Of a stretch of DNA of 38,919 nucleotides, positions 9,112 to 15,982 are shown piece by piece. The stretch spans positions 1 to 38,919 of the forward strand of contig JAEWLW010000028.1 in assembly GCA_023457355.1 (NCBI GenBank). Direction: 5' to 3'. The first letter of the stretch is position 1, and each line of letters starts with the position of its first letter. This DNA comes from Bacillota bacterium. GTDB taxonomy: Bacteria > Bacillota > Clostridia > Oscillospirales > Ruminococcaceae. The notes beneath the pieces were generated by a model, which saw only the letters and a program-made list of their open reading frames with translations, searched no databases and was not told the DNA's origin. The position numbers were made by a program, and so were the translations under genes.

Positions 9112-9147
9112 TTTTTACCCCAAGAGAAAATGTGCTGAAATCGCCTT

Positions 9148-9167
9148 GCATCTACTAAACATCTACC
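9148..9167 (+). promoter_or_regulatory. Putative integrase arm-type sites, left end
   Basis: CATCTAC occurs twice with an 11-bp period (9149-9155, 9160-9166), about 10 bp beyond the integrase stop. A 20-bp stretch matching it at 19 positions recurs in the same orientation near the other end (16882-16901). Paired direct repeats at both ends are what the N-terminal arm-binding domain of Tn916/lambda-type integrases recognises. Confidence 0.6.
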
Positions 9168-9175
9168 GGCTTTTG

Positions 9176-10354
9176 TCATCCCACATTAAAGACGTTTTCA
9201 ATCGCGCTGCCAACTCGCAGCTGATTTTTAAAGTCAATGTGAGAATAAATATCTGCTGTAGTCGAATAACTGCTGTGTCCAAGCCAGCCCTGTATTTCCT
9301 TAATAGACACCTGCTGATTTAAAAGCAGCGTTGCACAGGTATGGCGCAGGCCGTGAAAGGTTATACGCCGTTTTAGTGCCAGCTTCTTAACAGTGTTTGA
9401 AAAGGTGTTGGTGACATACTCAGGCGACAGCAATCCCCCGTTTTCCTTGACGCATACATACGCATCATAATCAAAGCAATAGGCGTTTCCGTAAAAGCTT
9501 TTGCAATCCTCAATCTGCTTTTGTAGCGCTAGCAGATAGTCCTTGACCGGCTCTAAAAGCGGCAGCGTTCTAACGCTTGACTTATTTTTAAGCTGCTCGG
9601 ACATTGTAACGCCGCTGGTGTGATTCTGCGCGTTAAAAACTTGTGTCGCCTTTTCCCGAATGTAAATGCAGCCGTGTTGAAAATCAACCGATTCCCACCG
9701 CAGGCCGACAACCTCACTTCTTCTTAGACCGTAGAAAGCAGCCAGCATAACAGCCGTTTTCATTCGGGTTCCCTCAAAGGCTTGCAGAACCTTTTTCAAG
9801 TCTTCCAAATCGCAATAGTTGGCGGTGTATTTTTCGCTTTTGGGCAGCTCCACACATTCGGCAGGGTTTGACGCAATCATATTGCCTCTTCGCGCGTAGG
9901 TCAGCGCTTTTCGGATGTTGGCATGATAGCGGCGTATTGTCTGCGCCGAATTCTTGCGCTCATTAAGCTGGTAGAGATAAAAGCTTTGAATGTCGCTTGT
10001 TGTGATCGCTTTTAGGGTAATGCCTTTACTGTTAAAGTAGGGGGCTATGTGGTTGTTGATCTTTTTAAAGTAGCCATCATAAGTAGAAAATTGAAGGTTT
10101 GGCTTTAAAACTTCCAGCCACCATTTCATGTAATCGCCGAATAGCATATCACAGGGCGTCAGCTGTAATTCTTCTTCCTTGGCGGCTATACGTTCTTTTA
10201 ACAGCGCCTCGGCTTTCCTCTTGTTGCCTGTGATGGTCAATCCAGTGCTTTCCCACTTAGATACTTCTTTGTTGCCCTCCTTCCATTTAAGCACGATCTG
10301 AAACCGGCCATTTTTCTTTGCGAGAGCGCCTCGCACACTATTTTTTTGAATCAT
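9176..10354 (-). CDS. int: Tyrosine recombinase / integrase of the 8-kb element
   Basis: This 392-aa protein has the lambda/Tn916-type integrase layout: an N-terminal AP2-like arm-binding domain (KKNGRFQIVLKWKEGNK), a SAM-like core-binding domain at about 70-165, and a C-terminal catalytic domain. The catalytic residues are visible: R211 in GLRRSE, H334-x-x-R337 in HGLRHT, H360 in GHSS and the nucleophile Y370 in TADIYSH. It should catalyse site-specific insertion and excision at the tRNA-Leu(UAA) 3' end, and the gene lies about 100 bp from the core repeat. It overlaps the excisionase-like gene by 17 bp and is probably co-transcribed with it and with rep. Confidence 0.95.
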   Translation of the reverse strand: MIQKNSVRGALAKKNGRFQIVLKWKEGNKEVSKWESTGLTITGNKRKAEALLKERIAAKEEELQLTPCDMLFGDYMKWWLEVLKPNLQFSTYDGYFKKINNHIAPYFNSKGITLKAITTSDIQSFYLYQLNERKNSAQTIRRYHANIRKALTYARRGNMIASNPAECVELPKSEKYTANYCDLEDLKKVLQAFEGTRMKTAVMLAAFYGLRRSEVVGLRWESVDFQHGCIYIREKATQVFNAQNHTSGVTMSEQLKNKSSVRTLPLLEPVKDYLLALQKQIEDCKSFYGNAYCFDYDAYVCVKENGGLLSPEYVTNTFSNTVKKLALKRRITFHGLRHTCATLLLNQQVSIKEIQGWLGHSSYSTTADIYSHIDFKNQLRVGSAIENVFNVG

Positions 10355-10574
10355 CTTTCTGCCTCCTGTTATCAGGGCAAAGAGATGTATCTGCTGAATT
10401 TAAATAGGCTATAACGCTTTCCTTTGTAATGCGGTATTCTCGGCCTATTTTTCGGGCTGTTAAGCTCCCATCGCCTAACAGGCGGTATACAAGGCGCTTG
10501 CTGGTTCTGCCACCGAGCATTGAACGCACCTCTGTCACCGTTAGAACATCCGGATAGTTTTGGAATATATTCAT
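10338..10574 (-). CDS. Excisionase-like winged-HTH protein
   Basis: This 78-aa protein has the excisionase/MerR-like pattern LTVTEVRSMLGG-x-SKRLVYRLLGDGSLTARKIGREYRITKESVIAYL, i.e. HTH then wing, as in Tn916-type Xis and helix_turn_helix_17 proteins. It overlaps the start of int by 17 bp, which fits a directionality factor that binds the attachment arms and favours excision. The C-terminal tail is charged and probably disordered. It could also act as a transcriptional regulator. Confidence 0.8.
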   Translation of the reverse strand: MNIFQNYPDVLTVTEVRSMLGGRTSKRLVYRLLGDGSLTARKIGREYRITKESVIAYLNSADTSLCPDNRRQKDDSKK

Positions 10575-10646
10575 TATAGCATATCGCCTCTTTTCATTAA
10601 ACGATTTGGTTAGTTGTAATAGGGGTTTTTGACGTTAAGATACAGT

Positions 10647-11582
10647 TCAAAACTCTAAATCAGGATAGCTTTTAACACCGCCTTGAAGAAGTTCATACAT
10701 ATCTGTTATACGACGTTTAAAGGCTTTCCAAGTGGCGGGTTGTTCGCATTGAATTTGCGTATATTGCCGCTCTAGCGGGATATTCGTGCAAAAGTATACT
10801 TTTGTATATCGAGCCGATTTATCCGCATATCGACACGGAAGATTTACTGGGTATCCATCTAAATAAACTAGCATGTCCGATATTGGCAAACTACTGCGAA
10901 ACTCATCGAAAAGTATAACGTCCTGCCCGTTGTAAGCGTCAAAAGGATGCAGATAGTTGGTTATGCGGTACACGTTCTCATAACCGTACTTTTCCATAAC
11001 ATGCCGTGTTTTGCCTGTTCCTGTTGCACCATAGATATATGTAACATCAAGTTGCCTAAAATCGCGCTTATGCTGTTCTTCCAATATGGTCTGGCGCGTA
11101 CGTTCAATCTTATCAATTCTTGTCATCGCATTGGGAAAGGTTTCAAGAATGTCGTAGTTACTCGCGCCCTGCTTGATCATATCGTAAATGGCAGCCGCTT
11201 GGTTTGCGCTTTCTTCTCTGTCCGGTGGTAGTTCGCCGTATTCTTCAAAAGTATCTGGCAAACTTGTTTCGCCCTTTTTATCGTCAGCCCATTTGCCTTG
11301 TTTACGAACATAGTCATAATTTTCTTGGTTTGTGCCACGAACCATTTCTATATGTGCACCATAGAACTGCTTTTGCAGCGTCGTAAACATAACGGCATTT
11401 TTGAACACCACATAAATATGTGTATGGGGTGTTTCCTTTTCTCCTATTTCATCGCTCATACACCAATAAATCACACTAGAAAAGCTGTTTAAACCGTTTC
11501 TAATAGTTTCATGCGTATAACCATGATCACAGGGATTATTAATTGTTAACTGATATTTTCTGCTTGCTGGACTCCTTGCCAT
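10647..11582 (-). CDS. rep: CRESS-type Rep: HUH endonuclease fused to SF3 helicase
   Basis: This 311-aa protein has the domain order of eukaryotic CRESS-DNA virus and bacterial pCRESS Rep proteins. HUH motif 1 is YQLTINNP (10-17), motif 2 is the metal-binding PHTHIYV (H53, H55), and motif 3 is YVRK with nucleophile Y91. The SF3 helicase follows: Walker A GATGTGKT (185-192), Walker B VILFDE (222-227), motif C CTN (N267) and the arginine finger KRRIT (290-291). No motif is missing. It should nick the stem-loop 40 bp upstream of its gene and start rolling-circle replication of the excised circle. AAAGGAG precedes the ATG by 8 nt. Rep in an integrated bacterial element with int and xis suggests a plasmid-like replicative phase. 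Confidence 0.92.
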   Translation of the reverse strand: MARSPASRKYQLTINNPCDHGYTHETIRNGLNSFSSVIYWCMSDEIGEKETPHTHIYVVFKNAVMFTTLQKQFYGAHIEMVRGTNQENYDYVRKQGKWADDKKGETSLPDTFEEYGELPPDREESANQAAAIYDMIKQGASNYDILETFPNAMTRIDKIERTRQTILEEQHKRDFRQLDVTYIYGATGTGKTRHVMEKYGYENVYRITNYLHPFDAYNGQDVILFDEFRSSLPISDMLVYLDGYPVNLPCRYADKSARYTKVYFCTNIPLERQYTQIQCEQPATWKAFKRRITDMYELLQGGVKSYPDLEF

Positions 11583-11602
11583 TGAGAACTCCTTTCTTAA
11601 AA

Positions 11603-11617
11603 CTGTACACAGTACAC
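11603..11617 (-). repeat. Tandem hexamers between origin hairpin and rep (putative Rep iterons)
   Basis: On the rep strand GTGTAC-T-GTGTAC lies 3 nt after the stem-loop and about 23 nt before the rep start. Circovirus origins place tandem hexamer Rep-binding sites at exactly this side of the hairpin, so these are the best iteron candidates. Confidence 0.6.
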
Positions 11618-11620
11618 ATG

Positions 11621-11652
11621 AAATGCAAAGGGTAATACTCCCCTTTGCATTT
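11621..11652 (-). other. Putative rolling-circle origin (ori) stem-loop with circovirus-like nick site
   Basis: A perfect 12-bp stem (AAATGCAAAGGG and its complement) holds an 8-nt loop. On the rep strand the loop plus the first stem base reads GAGTATTAC, which matches the circovirus nonanucleotide (T/A)AGTATTAC at eight of nine positions and keeps the TATT/AC nick context shared with geminiviruses. It lies in the 5' leader of rep, 38 bp from the ATG. No T-run follows it on either strand, so an intrinsic terminator is unlikely. Confidence 0.75.
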
Positions 11653-11703
11653 TCGAATTATTAAATAATTGGTCGTTTTATGTTGACTGTTTTGTTATTT
11701 TGA

Positions 11704-11732
11704 ATTATATTCTTTAAAAACTAATTTGTCAA
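11704..11732 (-). promoter_or_regulatory. Consensus sigma-A promoter for rep-xis-int
   Basis: On the minus strand TTGACA (11732-11727), a 17-nt spacer and TATAAT (11709-11704) form a perfect consensus promoter. The start would be near 11697, so the transcript begins upstream of the origin hairpin and reads into rep. Such a strong promoter needs repression, which fits the divergent repressor gene. Confidence 0.8.
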
Positions 11733-11734
11733 TA

Positions 11735-11751
11735 ACTATTTACAAAATAGT
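11735..11751. promoter_or_regulatory. Operator-like palindrome between the divergent promoters
   Basis: ACTATTT-ACA-AAATAGT is a perfect 7+7 inverted repeat. It covers the -35 of the repressor promoter and lies 2 bp upstream of the -35 of the rep promoter, so one bound repressor dimer could control both. Confidence 0.6.
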
Positions 11752-11767
11752 TTATATGAGGTATGAT
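11739..11767 (+). promoter_or_regulatory. Promoter of the repressor gene
   Basis: TTTACA (11739-11744), a 17-nt spacer and TATGAT (11762-11767) lie just upstream of the repressor ATG. The -35 is inside the operator-like palindrome, which suggests autoregulation. Confidence 0.65.
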
Positions 11768-11785
11768 CTTCATGAGGTGAAGATA

Positions 11786-12520
11786 ATGAAATACGCTGAA
11801 TTGCTAGATCAATTAATTCAAAAGTCCGGCATCACCGCTAAGGAATTAGCCGAAAAATGCCAGGCACAAGGGGTAGAGATAACGCCATCATATATTAGCT
11901 TATTGCGCAATAAAGAAAAGAACCGTGTTCCGTCTGACGATGTTTCTATTGCGCTTGCAAAAGCACTTGGAAAAGAGGACAACTATCTGGTTTTAGAGGG
12001 CTATTTAGAAGCTGCTCCAATAGAATTAAAGCAGGCCATTAAAAACTTGTATTTTCAAAGTGTTGTGGCTGCGGCGTGGGTTGCTGGAACTGCTTTAGAG
12101 AAAGACCAAGAACAAGTAATTAAGGCAACCATTGAACAGCAGCCTATGTGCGAAATAGTGCTATATATTTCGCAAAAGCTAGAAGCAGAAAAGTATGACC
12201 AAGCTTTTATGAGTACGAAAGTAGAAGGCAACACCATAACGCTTGTTATGCCACAGGAGTTAAATGTAGAAGATAACGACATGTATCCGCTCATGGAGAA
12301 AGGAAACAAGGCCAAGCTAGTCACTAAAAGCGAATATGAAAATGGCGACATTGTTGCAGTCTCACTTAAAGAAACGTCCATTAAGTTTAGGAAGCTGCAA
12401 AAGATAAGTGAAGAACTAACCTTACTATTGGCTTTCAATCCAGAATGCGAAACCATGAGTTTTGATGAGAAAACAATGGTTATTATCGGAAAAGTTGATT
12501 CCGTTACTAAAAAGCTATAA
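11786..12520 (+). CDS. HTH repressor with degenerate S24/LexA-like C-terminal domain
   Basis: This 244-aa protein has an N-terminal XRE-like HTH (ITAKELAEKCQAQGVEITPSYISLLRN, about 16-42). Its C-terminal half has the beta-rich pattern of CI/LexA S24 domains (DNDMYPLMEKGN, YENGDIVAV, IKFRKL). The family nucleophile in GDSM-x-P is Asp165 here (DNDMYP), so RecA-stimulated self-cleavage looks impossible. I chose the ATG at 11786 because GAGGTG precedes it by 6 nt; an upstream in-frame start at 11726 has no ribosome site and overlaps the promoter. It is divergent from rep-xis-int and is presumably the switch holding the element integrated. Confidence 0.85.
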   Translation: MKYAELLDQLIQKSGITAKELAEKCQAQGVEITPSYISLLRNKEKNRVPSDDVSIALAKALGKEDNYLVLEGYLEAAPIELKQAIKNLYFQSVVAAAWVAGTALEKDQEQVIKATIEQQPMCEIVLYISQKLEAEKYDQAFMSTKVEGNTITLVMPQELNVEDNDMYPLMEKGNKAKLVTKSEYENGDIVAVSLKETSIKFRKLQKISEELTLLLAFNPECETMSFDEKTMVIIGKVDSVTKKL

Positions 12521-12524
12521 AAAT

Positions 12525-12560
12525 AAGACGCAAGCCAAATTTAATTGGTTTGCGTCTTTT
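12525..12560 (+). terminator. Rho-independent terminator after the repressor gene
   Basis: AAGACGCAA pairs with TTGCGTCTT, with inner pairing of CCAAAT and ATTGG, and is followed by TTTTGTTTTG. It separates the repressor from the cargo genes. Confidence 0.85.
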
Positions 12561-12581
12561 GTTTTGCTAAGCTATTTTACC

Positions 12582-12608
12582 TTGAAACTTGTTGTCTTTT
12601 GTTATAAT
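12582..12608 (+). promoter_or_regulatory. Candidate promoter of the cargo genes
   Basis: A consensus -10 TATAAT (12603-12608) has TTGAAA 15 nt upstream, a suboptimal spacing. A start near 12615 would place the three tandem repeats in the leader of the ATPase mRNA. Confidence 0.45.
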
Positions 12609-12638
12609 ATGTATGATGATGGCAAATTTATGTAATTT

Positions 12639-12741
12639 GTCAAACGACAGCTTATAGCAATAATGGGCAACTCGTCCAACGGTGGGTTTTAGCAATAACG
12701 CGCAGTTGCCCAACAGCAGGCCATAACAATTACGAAAAGTT
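12639..12741 (+). repeat. Three imperfect 34-35-nt tandem repeats upstream of the ATPase gene
   Basis: Units begin at 12639, 12674 and 12708. They share G(T/C)C-x-AAC at the start and TA-x-CAATAA/TTAC in the middle, and end near CA-x-T(T) or AAGTT. There are no spacers, so this is not CRISPR. Possible roles are leader RNA, iteron or operator array, or a type III-antitoxin-like repeat RNA; nothing visible decides between them. Confidence 0.6.
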
Positions 12742-12783
12742 TTAATATTAAAAAATATTGGTGGATTTAAATTGGAGGTCGTG

Positions 12784-14352
12784 ATGGGAAATTCATATGA
12801 GCACTTCAAAAAGGAAAATCGCTTAAAGCTATTTGGACATGAAGATGCAGGTAAAGAGGAGGAAGACAGGCTTTTATCATATTATTACAAAACACTTCAA
12901 TATGAAGATGTTGTCTCGGATATTGGTTTACAAATAGTTACCGGAGAAAAAGGAACAGGTAAGTCAGCACTATTAAAGATGGCTTATATTGAGGCTCAGA
13001 GTAGCCCCATTGTTCCAATGTGGATTCGCTTGGATGATCTTTCTGAACTATATGGCGATATTTTGAAATCCTCTAATTTATATGAGCTAAAAACCATGTG
13101 GAAAAAATCTATTAGTAAGCTTATTGTAATGAAACTAGCGTCATGTACTAGCTGCGAAATAGGTGAGGATTATGAGCAGGCACTGGCTTGGGCCTACTCA
13201 TCAGGATATGCTTCTAGAGATTTTATTTCGCGCACCGTTAAAATTTTTAAACCTCTATATGAAAAATATATTTCGCTGGATGTGGATCCTGAGGTTAGCG
13301 GTGAACGTGGTATTCTTGAGAGAATAATTCAAAATAGCCGTGTTCGAATTTTCCTGGACGATTTTGATCTGGACTGGAAGGGTAATTCTCTTGATGTATT
13401 GAGGCTAAAAAGTTTGCTGTTGTCGTTAAGCGATATGAGTAGTGATATGGATGGACTATCTGTCCGCATTGCACTTCGAACTGATGTTTACGAAATACTT
13501 AGAGACGAAGAGTTTTCAGATAAATTCGAAAGTGCAGTAATAAAATGTAAATGGAACAATAACGAGATTATTAAAGCCTTGTGCAAAAGAATTTGCACAT
13601 ATTTTAATGTAGAATTTGATGAGAATACGATTGAGGAAAACAGTAACAGACAGCAAATTTTTGTGCGGTACTTGAATTATGTGTTTGAGACAAGATTTGG
13701 CGAGTATGCACGCTGTTGGAGCAATGCTCCAATTTATAGAGTGATTTTTTCTTTAATCAGACGCAAGCCCCGTGATATGGTGAAATTGTGTCAAAGCGTG
13801 GCTGAGCAAGCTTATATAAATAAGTTGAACAAGATAAATGATATGTGCTTTTTAAACGTTTTGGAAAGCTACTCGCAGGAGCGCCTTAAAGATTTAGTTA
13901 ACGAATATAAAACTCAGCTTCCTCAACTTCGGCCTTTCCTCTTACGGATGGCACCAACTAAAGATGAAATTAGAAGTAAATCTTCCGAGCGTTATGTATA
14001 TACAACCGATCAATTATATAAAAAGATAAAAGATATTTTATCCAATATACCCATTAAGATTTACCAATCATCTTCTAATGGATTAGTGATGGCGAATTTT
14101 CATGAAGCAGCTCATTTTTTGTATCAAATTGGATTTATTACTGGTAGGAAGCGAACCCCGTCTGGTAAAATCTCAAGAGTATATTACGATGAATCTCCAT
14201 ATCTGCTGCAAATAAATACCGGAGATGGAGGATTTGCATGGGAAATACATCCGGCCTATAGAGGCTCATTAGCAAAAGGTATAAACGATTCTTGGGAATC
14301 AACGCTTGACGTCGAAGATGAAGATTCTGAGACTTTAACTATAAATGTTTGA
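12784..14352 (+). CDS. P-loop ATPase, Sll1717/KAP-like, probable defence component
   Basis: This 522-aa protein has Walker A GEKGTGKS (54-61) and Walker B IFLDDFD (D192-D193), with a probable sensor region LSVRIALRTDVYE. A long alpha-helical C-terminal half follows with no clear catalytic motif. Length and motifs resemble the Sll1717-type P-loop ATPases common in mobile elements and defence islands; the family name is from memory and uncertain. I chose the ATG at 12784 (GGAGG 5 nt upstream) over a TTG at 12772. It is the first cargo gene and sits next to the FRG-domain gene, suggesting an ATPase sensor plus effector pair. Its AT-rich codon use contrasts with the GC-rich chromosome. Confidence 0.7.
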   Translation: MGNSYEHFKKENRLKLFGHEDAGKEEEDRLLSYYYKTLQYEDVVSDIGLQIVTGEKGTGKSALLKMAYIEAQSSPIVPMWIRLDDLSELYGDILKSSNLYELKTMWKKSISKLIVMKLASCTSCEIGEDYEQALAWAYSSGYASRDFISRTVKIFKPLYEKYISLDVDPEVSGERGILERIIQNSRVRIFLDDFDLDWKGNSLDVLRLKSLLLSLSDMSSDMDGLSVRIALRTDVYEILRDEEFSDKFESAVIKCKWNNNEIIKALCKRICTYFNVEFDENTIEENSNRQQIFVRYLNYVFETRFGEYARCWSNAPIYRVIFSLIRRKPRDMVKLCQSVAEQAYINKLNKINDMCFLNVLESYSQERLKDLVNEYKTQLPQLRPFLLRMAPTKDEIRSKSSERYVYTTDQLYKKIKDILSNIPIKIYQSSSNGLVMANFHEAAHFLYQIGFITGRKRTPSGKISRVYYDESPYLLQINTGDGGFAWEIHPAYRGSLAKGINDSWESTLDVEDEDSETLTINV

Positions 14353-14420
14353 AGTTATCTTCTCAATATTAGTATTAACTTACTTAGATGTCTCAAACTT
14401 CCTCTAATGTTTACTTAATG

Positions 14421-14461
14421 GACAAGCCCAGAAGGCACTCTTCTGGGCTTAACATAGATAA
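14421..14461 (+). repeat. Hairpin repeat, copy 1, upstream of the FRG gene
   Basis: GACAAGCCC, then a TTCTGGGCTT arm and AACATAGATAA: AAGCCCAGAA pairs with TTCTGGGCTT. The same sequence returns at 15483-15512 lacking 11 nt of the hairpin, and similarity extends about 12 bp further upstream. No T-run follows, so it is not a classical terminator. Confidence 0.6.
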
Positions 14462-14541
14462 CGTGCAGGCGGCGTGAAGGTTAGTACCATTAGGCGCAGT
14501 TTTTGCAGTCAAGCCTATTTGAGAAAGTAAGGATATATTAC

Positions 14542-15432
14542 ATGACTGAACAGTATATCTCATCTTTGAGCCAATACCTTTCTTCAATAGAGACATTAAA
14601 AAGTCTCTACCCGACGGGTATGCTTTTGAATAATCCAATCGATAGCTCATTCCTATATAGAGGTGTATGTGATTCGCAATACGAATTACTTCCCGGGGTT
14701 TTCAGAAAACAAACGGATAAGGCAGGAAGTCACCCTATAGTCAATGGTAAATATCTTGCCTGGGCAAAAGAGAAAGATTTGCTCTTTTCCTTTATTCAAG
14801 AAGCAAGCGGAGTCCTATCCCTATCGCCCGTTGATATAGGGCATTGGGCAGAATACGCCCAGCATTATGGAGTTCCTACTCGTTTCCTTGATTGGAGCAG
14901 CAACCCATTAGTTGCTCTGTATTTTGCCTGTCGAGATAATGCTTCTTGTAATGGTACTGTCTGGCTTTTACATAAAACGAACTATAAACGATTTTTTGAA
15001 AAAAATTTAGACAATACAGGACGACGCAAAATTAATGATATTATTGTTAGCCTTATCAATGAAGCATCTAATATAGAATATCCGGTCCTCTATACGCCTT
15101 ATTATGTTGATTCACGAATGAGTGCACAAGGAAGTTTTTTTATGGTATGGGGAAGCAAAATAGAGCCTCTTGAGATATTGCTATCGGCTGATGGTTTGCA
15201 AATGAACTTGCCTAATAAAGCTGATATTGGTATACACACATATGGAGCGACACAGCAGGAAGGACTACTATTCCGTTTTCATGTTTATGCTGATAAGAAA
15301 CAACCTATTTTACGTGAACTTGATACTGTGGGGATTAATGAGAAAACCCTTTTTCCAGGGCTCGATGGAATTGGAAGATACATAGAGAGGAAATATCGTT
15401 TTGATTACAATGAAGCAGTAAACAATTTCTGA
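14542..15432 (+). CDS. FRG-domain protein
   Basis: This 296-aa protein carries the FRG domain: FLYRG (37-41), then LLPGVFR, then the diagnostic QHYGVPTRFLDWSSNPLVALYFAC block starting at about residue 107. FRG proteins are common in prophages and defence islands and are thought to be toxic effectors with an ADP-ribosyltransferase-like fold; the reaction is not established. I chose the ATG at 14542, with AAGGAT about 9 nt upstream; a longer reading from 14503 has no ribosome site. The gene is bracketed by two copies of a hairpin repeat and follows the P-loop ATPase gene. No signal peptide or membrane segment is seen, so it is cytosolic. Confidence 0.8.
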   Translation: MTEQYISSLSQYLSSIETLKSLYPTGMLLNNPIDSSFLYRGVCDSQYELLPGVFRKQTDKAGSHPIVNGKYLAWAKEKDLLFSFIQEASGVLSLSPVDIGHWAEYAQHYGVPTRFLDWSSNPLVALYFACRDNASCNGTVWLLHKTNYKRFFEKNLDNTGRRKINDIIVSLINEASNIEYPVLYTPYYVDSRMSAQGSFFMVWGSKIEPLEILLSADGLQMNLPNKADIGIHTYGATQQEGLLFRFHVYADKKQPILRELDTVGINEKTLFPGLDGIGRYIERKYRFDYNEAVNNF

Positions 15433-15482
15433 CCTGCAATTTATTTCTTTGATTGATGGGCTGCGCATTATGTTTATTATGG

Positions 15483-15512
15483 GACAAGCCCTTCTGGGCT
15501 TAACATAGATAA
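15483..15512 (+). repeat. Hairpin repeat, copy 2, downstream of the FRG gene
   Basis: A shorter copy of 14421-14461 (GACAAGCCC directly joined to TTCTGGGCTTAACATAGATAA), forming only a 6-bp AAGCCC/GGGCTT stem. It lies in the same orientation, so the FRG gene is flanked by direct repeats. Confidence 0.6.
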
Positions 15513-15555
15513 TTAGCATAATAAAATACATTGTACAGTATAGAAAGGTATTTAG

Positions 15556-15915
15556 ATGGAAAAAGTTAAATTGAATTTTGCTAGACATAAAGCAGCTCAG
15601 GATATGATTAAATTAATTGAAAGGGAAAAAGGGCTGTCAACATCAGAAGCAATTACATTCTGCATAAATTATGAAATATTTTGTAGAATATTAGATACGG
15701 GCTGGGCAAGTATTGCATTGCCTATTTGGGGGCATGGAGAAGGCGACCCCGACCGCCGTAGGCTAACTCTGGATAATCCGCGGCTAGAAATTGAGTTTGA
15801 TGAAAAAAGCCTAAAAATGATTCGAGAAATTTCGAAACAGGAAGAGGTTAGTCTTGAAACTGCAGTATCATATTTCTTGTTATTTACTATGGAAACTTTA
15901 GGGTATCATATTTGA
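15556..15915 (+). CDS. Small protein with two ribbon-helix-helix-like segments
   Basis: This 119-aa protein was not recognised as a named family. Two segments, MIKLIEREKGLSTSEAITF (about 17-35) and MIREISKQEEVSLETAVSY (about 88-106), share the helix-turn-helix spacing of ribbon-helix-helix proteins, suggesting an internally duplicated RHH fold. The middle contains GHGEGDPDRRR. AGAAAGG lies about 9 nt before the ATG. It follows the FRG gene and precedes the NERD gene in the same direction, so it could be an antitoxin-like regulator or partner of the cargo, which is inference only. Confidence 0.6.
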   Translation: MEKVKLNFARHKAAQDMIKLIEREKGLSTSEAITFCINYEIFCRILDTGWASIALPIWGHGEGDPDRRRLTLDNPRLEIEFDEKSLKMIREISKQEEVSLETAVSYFLLFTMETLGYHI

Positions 15916-15982
15916 TATAACTCTGCTTTTCTGAAAAGGCGCTGATCTTAGACAAATCTTATTAATGGCACAGGTGGATATT

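Noticed and set aside
8960..9151. 63-aa minus-strand frame with GAADRGRTGT
   Set aside because: It is the antisense of the tRNA-Leu remnant; this peptide is a familiar false gene across tRNA 3' ends.
11621..11652. Reading the rep-leader hairpin as an intrinsic terminator
   Set aside because: No T-run follows on either strand, and it lies between a consensus promoter and rep where termination would silence the operon.
12639..12741. Possible CRISPR array (three 34-nt repeats)
   Set aside because: The repeats are directly adjacent with no spacers, are imperfect, and no cas gene is nearby.
12567..12809. 80-aa minus-strand frame opposite the tandem repeats
   Set aside because: No ribosome site, it overlaps the repeat array and ATPase start, and the protein looks random.
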